A stretch of 5,668 nucleotides of DNA, from positions 1-5,668 of the forward strand of contig QNYL01000264.1 in the NCBI GenBank assembly GCA_003973375.1. Reading direction: 5' to 3'. This stretch comes from Flavobacteriia bacterium (GTDB taxonomy: Bacteria; Bacteroidota; Bacteroidia; Flavobacteriales; Flavobacteriaceae). Below, one piece after another: positions 1-5,668 of the stretch. A model generated the notes under the pieces. It was given only the letters and a program-made list of their open reading frames with translations, had not been told where the DNA came from and searched no databases. The position numbers and the translations under genes are program-made. Within the stretch, counting starts at the first letter, position 1, and the number at the start of each line of letters is the position of its first letter.

Positions 1-689
1 TAGCAGAAGGAAATATCAATGCAGACCGGCTTATAACCATGCTTAATGTAAAAAATGATGAGCTTGTGCTGGAGGAAAAAGGAATATATTCTGTAGAAAA
101 ATTTATCGTAGCCCGCAGGCTGATGTACTGGCAGGTTTATTTGCATAAAACAAGCCTTGCAGCTGAACGAATCCTGATAGAAACTCTCAAAAGAGCTAAA
201 GAACTGATCGGGAAGGCTATTGAAGTGCCTGCCAGCAATTCGTTAAAGTTCTTTTTAACCCATAAGGCAGATAAGAATAATTTTGATCAGGATGTGCTTA
301 TAAGATACCTTAAATTAGATGATTACGATGTTATATTTGCTTTAAAACAATGGTGTGATCATCAGGATTTTATTCTTTCCTATTTGTCAGGATCGATCAT
401 CAACAGAAAACTTCCGAAAGTGGAAATGCAAAAGGAAGATTTTACTGATAGTTATATGCAACAGAAAAAAGATCTGGTGATGAGAAAATATTCTTTAGAT
501 AAAAACGATATAGATTATCTGGTTTTTAAAGGAAAAGTGTGGAACAAAGCATACAGTACAACTGAAAGTGGTATCAGTATTCTGATGAAGAACGGAGAGG
601 TTACTGATCTTGCTGATGCATCAGATCAGTTAAACATAAGAGCTCTGTCAGATCCAGTAACCAAATATTTTATGTGTTATCCTAAATAA
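1..689 (+). CDS. HD-superfamily phosphohydrolase-like protein, C-terminal part (5' end outside window)
   Basis: The reading frame is open from the left edge (first full codon at base 3) to the TAA at 687-689, giving 228 residues. An ATG at base 39 is probably internal, because the 12 codons before it (AEGNINADRLIT) read as normal protein continuous with what follows. The segment with EEKGIYSVEKF and ARRLMYWQVYLHKT resembles the region after the HD domain in flavobacterial HD-superfamily phosphohydrolases related to dGTPase-like proteins, which are about 400 residues long. The metal-binding HD motif should lie upstream and cannot be checked here. No signal peptide or membrane segment is visible in this part, so a cytosolic protein is likely. 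The exact substrate is unknown; nucleotide or other phosphoester hydrolysis is inferred from the family only. It sits 41 bases before lpxD on the same strand. Confidence 0.72.
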   Translation, partial: AEGNINADRLITMLNVKNDELVLEEKGIYSVEKFIVARRLMYWQVYLHKTSLAAERILIETLKRAKELIGKAIEVPASNSLKFFLTHKADKNNFDQDVLIRYLKLDDYDVIFALKQWCDHQDFILSYLSGSIINRKLPKVEMQKEDFTDSYMQQKKDLVMRKYSLDKNDIDYLVFKGKVWNKAYSTTESGISILMKNGEVTDLADASDQLNIRALSDPVTKYFMCYPK

Positions 690-703
690 GAAATACCAAA
701 TGC

Positions 704-721
704 TTTATTATTTTTATTATT
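704..721. repeat. Perfect 9-bp tandem direct repeat, TTTATTATT x2
   Basis: Two adjacent identical copies of TTTATTATT (704-712 and 713-721) fill most of the short gap between the HD-protein gene and lpxD. They are followed directly by TTTG. The tract is T-rich on the + strand and lies 9 bases before the lpxD start codon. It may be a simple slippage repeat or part of an AT-rich promoter or leader; the sequence does not decide. Confidence 0.6.
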
Positions 722-725
722 TTTG
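718..725 (+). promoter_or_regulatory. Possible Bacteroidota -7 element (TATTTTTG) before lpxD
   Basis: The bases TATTTTTG fit the Bacteroidota housekeeping -7 consensus TAnnTTTG. The site ends only 5 bases before the lpxD ATG at 731, so a promoter here would give a nearly leaderless transcript. No TTTG or TTG -33 element is seen about 19 bases upstream. It lies in a T-rich repeat where such a match can occur by chance, so this is a weak call. Confidence 0.2.
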
Positions 726-730
726 CAGCA

Positions 731-1777
731 ATGAAATTTACAGCAACTCAAATCTCTGAGATTTTAAACGGTGAAATTGTTGGAAATCCCGAGGAGGAAG
801 TTTTTCAACTTTCAAAAATAGAAGAAGGAAATAAAGGTTCGTTAAGTTTTTTATCAAATCCTAAGTACGAACCTTATTTATACAGTACAAAAGCTTCGGT
901 AATTATTGTGAACAGTAATTTTGTTCCTGAAAAGGAAGTTACTGCCACTATGATCAAAGTGGAAGATTCTTACAAGGCGTTTTCAAAACTTTTAGAGTTT
1001 TACAACCAGATCAAATTCGACCTTAAAGGCGTTGAAGAGCCCAGTTTTATACATAAAACTGCCAGTTTGGGAGACCTAATATACATAGGTGCCTTTTCTT
1101 ATATTGGTAAGAATGTAAAACTGGGAAACAATGTGAAGATCTATCCCAATGTTTTTATAGGCGATAATACTGTAATAGGGGATAATACTATAATTTTTTC
1201 AGGAGCTAAGATCTATTCGGATACAGTGATCGGAAAAGAGTGTTTTATCAACAGTGGAGTGATCATTGGTTCTGACGGATTTGGATATTCTCCGGATGCC
1301 GAAGGAAAATTTCAAAAAGTTCCACAGATAGGGAATGTGGTGATAGAAGATCATGTGGATATTGGTTCTGCTACAACAATTGATAGAGCTACACTTGGAT
1401 CAACCTATATACGTAAAGGAGTAAAACTTGATAACCAGATTCAGGTGGCACACAATGTGGATATAGGAGAAAATACCATTATTGCTGCTCAGACGGGTAT
1501 AGCAGGTTCTACCAAGATCGGTAGGAACTGTATGATCGGCGGTCAGGTAGGTATTGTAGGCCATCTTATTATTGGTGACCGTGTAAGAATTCAGGCACAG
1601 TCGGGTATTTCACGGAATCTAAAGGATGACGCTACCGTACAGGGAAGTCCGTCATTACCTTATTCCGATTATAACAAATCCTATGTGCACTTTAAGAATC
1701 TTCCCAAACTAATTGAGCGATTGAATTCTCTTGAAAAGGAACTACGAACTATAAAAGAAGATCAGAATGAGCGATAA
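731..1777 (+). CDS. lpxD: UDP-3-O-(3-hydroxyacyl)glucosamine N-acyltransferase LpxD
   Basis: LpxD transfers a 3-hydroxyacyl chain from ACP to the 2-amino group of UDP-3-O-acylglucosamine, the third step of lipid A synthesis, in the cytosol as a homotrimer. The 348-residue product matches family length. Residues 1-100 form the N-terminal uridine-binding domain, with FLSNPKY at 40-46. Residues from about 103 to 300 are hexapeptide repeats of a left-handed beta helix (runs such as IGDNTVIGDNTII). GSDGFGY is at 180-186. The catalytic His241 lies in QVAHNV, and the second active-site His278 lies in VGHLII; their spacing of 37 equals that of E. coli His239/His276. The C-terminus (about 315-345) is a charged helix. 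The start is supported by the typical opening MKFTATQISEIL. No Shine-Dalgarno sequence precedes it. The 3' end overlaps lpxC/fabZ by 11 bases. A paralog lies at 4554-5483. Confidence 0.96.
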   Translation: MKFTATQISEILNGEIVGNPEEEVFQLSKIEEGNKGSLSFLSNPKYEPYLYSTKASVIIVNSNFVPEKEVTATMIKVEDSYKAFSKLLEFYNQIKFDLKGVEEPSFIHKTASLGDLIYIGAFSYIGKNVKLGNNVKIYPNVFIGDNTVIGDNTIIFSGAKIYSDTVIGKECFINSGVIIGSDGFGYSPDAEGKFQKVPQIGNVVIEDHVDIGSATTIDRATLGSTYIRKGVKLDNQIQVAHNVDIGENTIIAAQTGIAGSTKIGRNCMIGGQVGIVGHLIIGDRVRIQAQSGISRNLKDDATVQGSPSLPYSDYNKSYVHFKNLPKLIERLNSLEKELRTIKEDQNER

Positions 1778-3161
1778 ACAAAGAACTATAAAGAAAGAGG
1801 TATCTTTAAAAGGTGTAGGACTTCATACAGGTAAACTTGTTGAGCTAACCTTTAAACCTGCCGAACCGAATACGGGGATTCGTTTTATCAGAACAGATCT
1901 TGAGGGCAGACCCGAAATTGAAGCTCTGACCACATTTGTTAAAAACACGAAAAGAGGAACTAATTTAGAAAAGAACGGCGTTAATATCAATACTTCCGAG
2001 CATGTTCTTGCAGCAATTGTAGGTCTGGACATAGACAATATTATTATCGAAGTAAATTCCCCTGAACCTCCTATTATGGACGGTTCTTCAAAATTCTTTG
2101 TAGAGAGTTTGGAAAAGGCCGGAATAATTGAGCAGGACAGCGAAAGAGAATATTTTGAGATAAAAGAAATCATTTCGTATAAAGATGAAGAAACCGGCAG
2201 TGAGATTATGATCATGCCTTCGGATCATTATGAAGTTACTGTTATGGTAGATTTTGGAACGAAGATCCTTGGAACACAAAATGCTACTCTAAAAAAGGTT
2301 TCAGACTTTAAGAAAGAGATTGCCAAAGCACGAACCTTCAGTTTTTTACATGAGATTGAAATGCTTTTGGATAACAATTTGATTAAAGGTGGTGACCTAA
2401 ACAACGCTATTGTTTACGTTGACAAGCCACTTTCTGACGAAACCATGGAAAAGCTGAGTAAAGCCTTTAAAAAGGAAAAAGTTACGATAAAACCCAATGG
2501 AATTCTCGATAATTTAACCTTGCACTGGCCAAATGAGGCTGCAAGGCATAAATTACTCGATGTTATGGGAGATCTGGCTTTGGTGGGTACACGCTTAAAA
2601 GGTAAAGTGATCGTTAACAAACCCGGCCATAAGATCAATACGAATTTTGCCAAGAAATTACATAAAGTTATTTTACTGGAAAAACGCAATAAGGTACCGA
2701 AATTCGACCTTAATGAACCGCCTTTGATGGATATTCACGATATCATGAATATTTTGCCTCACAGACCTCCATTCTTATTGATTGACAGGATTCTTGAGCT
2801 ATCGGATAAACATGTGGTTGGAATGAAGAATGTTACCATGAATGAACCCCACTTTGTAGGGCATTTTCCCGGAGCACCTGTTATGCCGGGAGTTCTACAG
2901 ATTGAAGCTATGGCACAGTGCGGAGGAGTACTGGTGTTGAGTACGGTTCCTGATCCCGAAAATTACCTGACCTACTTTATGAAGATGAACAATGTAAAGT
3001 TCAAGCAGAAAGTATTACCCGGGGATACACTCATTTTTAAAGCCGAATTAATAAGTCCGATAAGAAGAGGTATTTGCCATATGCAGGCTTATGGATATGC
3101 TAACGGTAAATTAGTAGTAGAAGCGGAGTTAATGGCGCAAATAGTAAAAAAAGATAAATAA
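1767..3161 (+). CDS. lpxC/fabZ: Bifunctional UDP-3-O-acyl-GlcNAc deacetylase / 3-hydroxyacyl-ACP dehydratase (LpxC-FabZ fusion)
   Basis: One 464-residue protein joins two enzymes, a fusion known in Bacteroidota. LpxC (about 1-305) is the zinc deacetylase and committed step of lipid A synthesis. It shows GVGLHTG at 16-22, SEH at 77-79 with catalytic Glu78 and zinc ligand His79, ARTF at 188-191, RHKLLD at 260-265 with zinc ligands His261 and Asp265, and His288 in PGH, equivalent to E. coli His265. FabZ (about 320-464) dehydrates 3-hydroxyacyl-ACP; it shows ILPHRPPFLLIDR at 329-341, catalytic His366 in GHFPG and Glu380 in GVLQIEAMAQ. A short linker (about 305-318) joins them. The His79-His261 spacing is 23 residues longer than in E. 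coli LpxC, pointing to an insertion near 221-243. The ATG lies inside the lpxD 3' end, so translation is probably coupled. No frameshift is seen at the junction. Confidence 0.97.
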   Translation: MSDKQRTIKKEVSLKGVGLHTGKLVELTFKPAEPNTGIRFIRTDLEGRPEIEALTTFVKNTKRGTNLEKNGVNINTSEHVLAAIVGLDIDNIIIEVNSPEPPIMDGSSKFFVESLEKAGIIEQDSEREYFEIKEIISYKDEETGSEIMIMPSDHYEVTVMVDFGTKILGTQNATLKKVSDFKKEIAKARTFSFLHEIEMLLDNNLIKGGDLNNAIVYVDKPLSDETMEKLSKAFKKEKVTIKPNGILDNLTLHWPNEAARHKLLDVMGDLALVGTRLKGKVIVNKPGHKINTNFAKKLHKVILLEKRNKVPKFDLNEPPLMDIHDIMNILPHRPPFLLIDRILELSDKHVVGMKNVTMNEPHFVGHFPGAPVMPGVLQIEAMAQCGGVLVLSTVPDPENYLTYFMKMNNVKFKQKVLPGDTLIFKAELISPIRRGICHMQAYGYANGKLVVEAELMAQIVKKDK

Positions 3162-3167
3162 AATAAT

Positions 3168-3953
3168 ATGAATCAACCCTTAGCATACGTACATCCCGGA
3201 GCCAAGATCGCTACTAATGTTGTAATAGAACCTTTTACTACAATTCATAATAATGTAACTATTGGTGAAGGTACCTGGATCGGTTCCAATGTAACCATTA
3301 TGGGGGGAGCGAGAATAGGAAAGAACTGTAAGATATTTCCGGGAGCTGTAATCTCCGCCATACCTCAGGATCTGAAATTTGATAATGAAGATTCAGAAGT
3401 AATTATTGGTGATCATACAACCATTCGTGAATTTGTTACGATTAACAGAGGAACAAAGGCCTACGGAAGAACTGAGATCGGCAATCATTGTCTGATTATG
3501 GCAACGGCTCATGTAGCTCATGATTGTATTATTAAAGATCATGTGATTATTGTAAATGGTGTTACTCTGGCCGGTCATGTGGAGATAGGTGAATACGCCA
3601 TCATTGGCGGCCTTGCAGGAGTTCATCAGTTTATACATATTGGTAAGCATGCTATGATCTCAGGAGGTTCTCTGGTGCGTAAAGATGTACCCCCTTATGT
3701 AAAAGCTGCAAAAGAACCTCTTTCTTATATTGGGATCAATTCGATTGGTTTGAGAAGAAGAGGATTTGATCCAAAAAAAATAAATGAGATACAGAATATT
3801 TACAGAATTCTGTTCCAAAGAAATAACAATACCACGCAGGCAATGAGAATTCTCGAAGCAGAACTGGATGCTACAACTGAACGAGATGAAGTGATTACCT
3901 TTATCAGGGAATCGCAGCGAGGTATTATGAAAGGATATACAAGTAATTTTTAA
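3168..3953 (+). CDS. lpxA: Acyl-[ACP]--UDP-N-acetylglucosamine O-acyltransferase LpxA
   Basis: LpxA catalyses the first lipid A step, moving a 3-hydroxyacyl chain from ACP to the 3-OH of UDP-GlcNAc; it is a cytosolic homotrimer. The 261-residue product is normal length (E. coli 262). Hexapeptide repeats of the left-handed beta helix span about 5-185. The catalytic His118 is in VAHDC (E. coli His125), His137 in LAGHVEIG (His144) and His153 in GVHQF (His160), a constant offset of 7. The characteristic DVPPYV lies at 173-178 and GLRRRGF at 194-200, followed by a helical C-terminal domain. Gly166 aligns with Gly173, the acyl-chain ruler of E. coli LpxA, compatible with long acyl chains. The gene starts 6 bases after the lpxC/fabZ stop with an A-rich leader and no Shine-Dalgarno sequence, so it is surely in the same operon. 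Confidence 0.96.
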   Translation: MNQPLAYVHPGAKIATNVVIEPFTTIHNNVTIGEGTWIGSNVTIMGGARIGKNCKIFPGAVISAIPQDLKFDNEDSEVIIGDHTTIREFVTINRGTKAYGRTEIGNHCLIMATAHVAHDCIIKDHVIIVNGVTLAGHVEIGEYAIIGGLAGVHQFIHIGKHAMISGGSLVRKDVPPYVKAAKEPLSYIGINSIGLRRRGFDPKKINEIQNIYRILFQRNNNTTQAMRILEAELDATTERDEVITFIRESQRGIMKGYTSNF

Positions 3954-3974
3954 AAAAGAATTAATATTTAAAAA

Positions 3975-4541
3975 ATGGCAAACACTTCAGATATAAAAAA
4001 AGGATTATGTATTGTTTATAACAACGATACCTATAAAATTATTGATTTTCAACATGTAAAACCGGGAAAAGGACCTGCATTTGTAAGAACCAAGTTAAAA
4101 AGTCTGACCTCTGGAAAAGTGATAGACAATACTTTTTCCGCAGGACATAAAATAGAAGAGGTAAGAGTGGAAACACGAAAATATCAGTATTTATATCCTG
4201 AAGGGGATACCTATCACTTTATGAATACTGATGATTACAATCAGATCGCTTTACAAAAAAGCGCCCTTGATGCTCCTGAACTTTTAAAGGAAGGAGAGAT
4301 TGTTACCATTATCATCCGTGCAGTTGATGAATTGCCTCTGGCTGTGGAGATGCCTTCAAATGTTGTGCTTGAAGTAACCCATACAGAGCCCGGAGTTAAA
4401 GGAAATACGGCAACCAATGCCACCAAGCCTGCAACAGTGGAAACCGGAGCTAAGATCAATGTACCTTTGTTTATCAATGAAGGGGATAAGATCCGTGTGG
4501 ATACAGAAAAAGGAGCTTATCTTGAAAGAGTAAAACAATAA
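3975..4541 (+). CDS. efp: Translation elongation factor P
   Basis: EF-P binds the ribosome between the P and E sites and relieves stalling at proline-rich stretches. The 188 residues match the family, with an N-terminal KOW-like domain (about 1-65), a central OB domain (about 66-128) and a C-terminal OB domain (about 130-186). The tip loop VKPGKGPAF (28-36) carries Lys32, equivalent to E. coli Lys34, the residue modified in many bacteria; whether and how it is modified here cannot be told. The C-terminus GDKIRVDTEKGAYLERV is typical. It starts 21 bases after lpxA, and the lpxD-like gene follows 12 bases after its stop, so it is probably co-transcribed with lipid A genes. None of the complete neighbouring proteins has three consecutive prolines; the LpxC-FabZ fusion has three Pro-Pro pairs. 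Confidence 0.96.
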   Translation: MANTSDIKKGLCIVYNNDTYKIIDFQHVKPGKGPAFVRTKLKSLTSGKVIDNTFSAGHKIEEVRVETRKYQYLYPEGDTYHFMNTDDYNQIALQKSALDAPELLKEGEIVTIIIRAVDELPLAVEMPSNVVLEVTHTEPGVKGNTATNATKPATVETGAKINVPLFINEGDKIRVDTEKGAYLERVKQ

Positions 4542-4553
4542 TTCTTTAATTGA

Positions 4554-5483
4554 ATGAAATTTCCAAGAACCTATTCGTTAGAGGAGATTGCAAAAATCAC
4601 CCATACCGAATTCATCGGAGATTCTGATTTTCCGGTAACGGGTATCAATGAGATCCATGTAGTAGAACCCGGAGATGTGGTATTTGTTGATCATCCTAAA
4701 TATTATGACAAAGCTCTGGAATCGGCAGCAACTGTAGTTCTTATCAATAAAAAAGTTGAATGTCCCGAGGGAAAAGCGCTATTAATTTCGGAGGATCCAT
4801 TTAGAGATTTTAACAAGCTTTCTGTTTATTTTAAGCCTTTTCAAACGGCTTCAGGAAGTATCTCCGCTACAGCAAAAATAGGTAAAAATACCATTATTCA
4901 GCCCAATGTATTTATAGGTAATAATGTAGAAATCGGTGAAAACTGTACTATTCATCCCAATGTGAGTATCTATGACAATTGCATCATTGGAAATGATGTG
5001 ACTATTCATTCGGGAACGGTTATAGGTTCTGATGCTTTTTATTACAAAAAACGTGAGTCAGGATTTGACAAGTTGATCTCCTGCGGAAGAGTGGTTATTG
5101 GAGATCATGTGGATATCGGGGCTGCCTGTACCATCGACCGTGGAGTTACCGGTGATACAACTATAAAAGAAGGTTCCAAGATTGATAATCAGGTACAAAT
5201 TGCCCATGATACCATAATCGGCAAAAAATGTCTTATCGCTTCACAGGTGGGTATAGCAGGTTGTACCATTATTGAGGATGAAGTAACCTTATGGGGCCAG
5301 GTAGGTATTATCAGTGGAGTTACAATTGGTGAAAAGGCTGTTATTTTGGCACAATCAGGTGTTTCTAAATCAATAGAAGGCAATAAAGTTTATTTTGGTT
5401 CACCTGTTGGTGAAGCCAGAGAGAAATATAAGGAAATGGCTTTGTTAAAAAAGTTACCCGAATTGATAAAAAAATTAAAATAA
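4554..5483 (+). CDS. LpxD-like N-acyltransferase paralog, left-handed beta-helix protein of uncertain substrate
   Basis: This 309-residue protein is a diverged paralog of the LpxD at 731-1777 and is usually annotated as UDP-3-O-(3-hydroxymyristoyl)glucosamine N-acyltransferase. It has an LpxD-type N-terminal domain (about 1-100, FVDHPKY at 44-50, where His47 replaces the Asn of FLSNPKY) and hexapeptide repeats from about 103 to 275 ([13 protein letters not shown] and similar). His218 in QIAHDT matches the catalytic His. Thirty-seven residues on, where LpxD has its second active-site His, there is Gly255 ([12 protein letters not shown], no gap needed). GSDGFGY has become GSDAFYY at 158-164. 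The protein is 39 residues shorter than LpxD1, mainly at the C-terminal helix. It starts 12 bases after efp. An acyltransferase fold is clear; LpxD activity is not. It could be a second N-acyltransferase with other specificity or act on another UDP-sugar. Confidence 0.85.
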   Translation: MKFPRTYSLEEIAKITHTEFIGDSDFPVTGINEIHVVEPGDVVFVDHPKYYDKALESAATVVLINKKVECPEGKALLISEDPFRDFNKLSVYFKPFQTASGSISATAKIGKNTIIQPNVFIGNNVEIGENCTIHPNVSIYDNCIIGNDVTIHSGTVIGSDAFYYKKRESGFDKLISCGRVVIGDHVDIGAACTIDRGVTGDTTIKEGSKIDNQVQIAHDTIIGKKCLIASQVGIAGCTIIEDEVTLWGQVGIISGVTIGEKAVILAQSGVSKSIEGNKVYFGSPVGEAREKYKEMALLKKLPELIKKLK

Positions 5484-5491
5484 TTCAAAGG

Positions 5492-5529
5492 AATTTCAAA
5501 TACAATAATTTACATTTGTATTCGAATTT
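5492..5529. repeat. Imperfect inverted repeat between the lpxD-like gene and sucD
   Basis: The arms 5495-5505 (TTCAAATACAA) and 5516-5526 (TTGTATTCGAA) are reverse complements at 10 of 11 positions, with a 10-base spacer. Extending outward to 5492 and 5529 gives 12 of 14 paired. The right arm is followed by TTTT. It could fold as an AT-rich hairpin ending the upstream operon, or serve as an operator, since a candidate -7 element overlaps the spacer and right arm. The stem has few G-C pairs and no long U tract, so a strong intrinsic terminator is unlikely. Confidence 0.4.
5511..5518 (+). promoter_or_regulatory. Candidate sucD promoter -7 element (TACATTTG)
   Basis: TACATTTG matches the Bacteroidota -7 consensus TAnnTTTG exactly and lies 25 bases before the sucD ATG, a plausible distance for a short A/T-rich leader. 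No clear TTTG or TTG -33 element is found about 19 bases upstream, which weakens the call. This 60-base gap is the longest in the window, consistent with a new transcription unit starting here. Confidence 0.4.
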
Positions 5530-5543
5530 TAATAAAACATAAA

Positions 5544-5668
5544 ATGAGTGTATTAGTAAATAAAGATTCTAAAATAATAGTTCAGGGCTTTACTGGAAGC
5601 GAAGGTACTTTTCATGCTTCACAAATGATCGATTACGGAACAAACATAGTTGGTGGAGTAACACCGGG
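5544..5668 (+). CDS. sucD: Succinyl-CoA ligase (succinyl-CoA synthetase) alpha subunit, N-terminal fragment
   Basis: The ATG at 5544 opens a frame running off the right edge after 41 complete codons and two bases. The translation starts [16 protein letters not shown] and includes [11 protein letters not shown] (15-25) and IVGGVTP (35-41). These match the start of the CoA-binding Rossmann domain of SucD, where E. coli has GFTGSQGTFH and VGGVTPG. SucD pairs with SucC and couples conversion of succinyl-CoA to succinate with nucleotide triphosphate formation in the TCA cycle, in the cytosol. The phosphorylated histidine lies far downstream, outside the window. The start is fixed by family length, with an A-rich leader and no Shine-Dalgarno sequence. 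The gap to the upstream gene and the -7 element suggest separate transcription. Confidence 0.95.
   Translation, partial: MSVLVNKDSKIIVQGFTGSEGTFHASQMIDYGTNIVGGVTP

Noticed and set aside
39..41. ATG at 39 as the start of the first gene
   Set aside because: The frame stays open to the left edge and the upstream codons encode family-like sequence, so this Met is internal to a longer protein.
1823..2215. Minus-strand open frame of 130 codons inside lpxC/fabZ
   Set aside because: It lies wholly within a gene with clear catalytic motifs, its translation is serine- and isoleucine-rich without a recognisable domain, and it fits an antisense shadow. The same holds for the minus-strand frames at 2088-2279, 2414-2689, 3393-3650, 4241-4477, 4356-4538 and 5189-5383.
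731..5483. Long arrays of repeated I-G-x-x-x-x-I motifs as a novel repeat system
   Set aside because: They are the ordinary hexapeptide repeats of the left-handed beta helix in LpxA and LpxD family acyltransferases.
5492..5530. Strong intrinsic terminator after the lpxD-like gene
   Set aside because: A hairpin can form, but the stem is nearly all A-T and only four T residues follow it, so it is listed as an inverted repeat only.
1..5668. Mobile element, CRISPR array, tRNA or rRNA, or defence system
   Set aside because: No transposase or integrase frame, terminal repeats, spaced direct repeats or RNA gene sequence was seen; coding density is about 97 percent with core genes.

Overview
The window is a compact, AT-rich block with every gene on the + strand. 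It looks like a member of the Bacteroidota, most likely a flavobacterium. The evidence is an LpxC-FabZ fusion protein, the gene order lpxD - lpxC/fabZ - lpxA - efp - second lpxD-like gene - sucD, starts without Shine-Dalgarno sequences, and a TAnnTTTG-type promoter element before sucD. I recognise this order as typical of flavobacterial genomes from family knowledge; no search was run.

Layout. Bases 1-689 are the 3' part of an HD-superfamily phosphohydrolase-like gene whose catalytic half lies off the left edge. A 41-base AT-rich gap follows, holding a perfect 9-bp tandem repeat. Then come five tightly packed genes: lpxD (731-1777), lpxC/fabZ (1767-3161, overlapping lpxD by 11 bases), lpxA (3168-3953), efp (3975-4541) and an lpxD paralog (4554-5483). 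Gaps inside this block are 6, 21 and 12 bases, so it probably forms one transcription unit. A 60-base gap with an imperfect inverted repeat and a candidate -7 promoter element precedes sucD (5544 to the right edge, first 41 complete codons).

How the genes work together. LpxA acylates UDP-GlcNAc at the 3-O position, LpxC deacetylates the product, and LpxD adds the second (N-linked) 3-hydroxyacyl chain, giving UDP-2,3-diacylglucosamine for lipid A. FabZ dehydrates 3-hydroxyacyl-ACP for fatty acid elongation and so competes for the acyl-ACP pool used by LpxA and LpxD. EF-P is a translation factor embedded in the block. SucD belongs to the TCA cycle and is probably transcribed separately.

The most interesting point is the second LpxD-like protein. 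It keeps the catalytic histidine, but glycine replaces the second active-site histidine and its substrate-facing motifs are altered, so its true substrate is open. Otherwise the window is core housekeeping DNA. I found no mobile element, CRISPR array, RNA gene or defence system.
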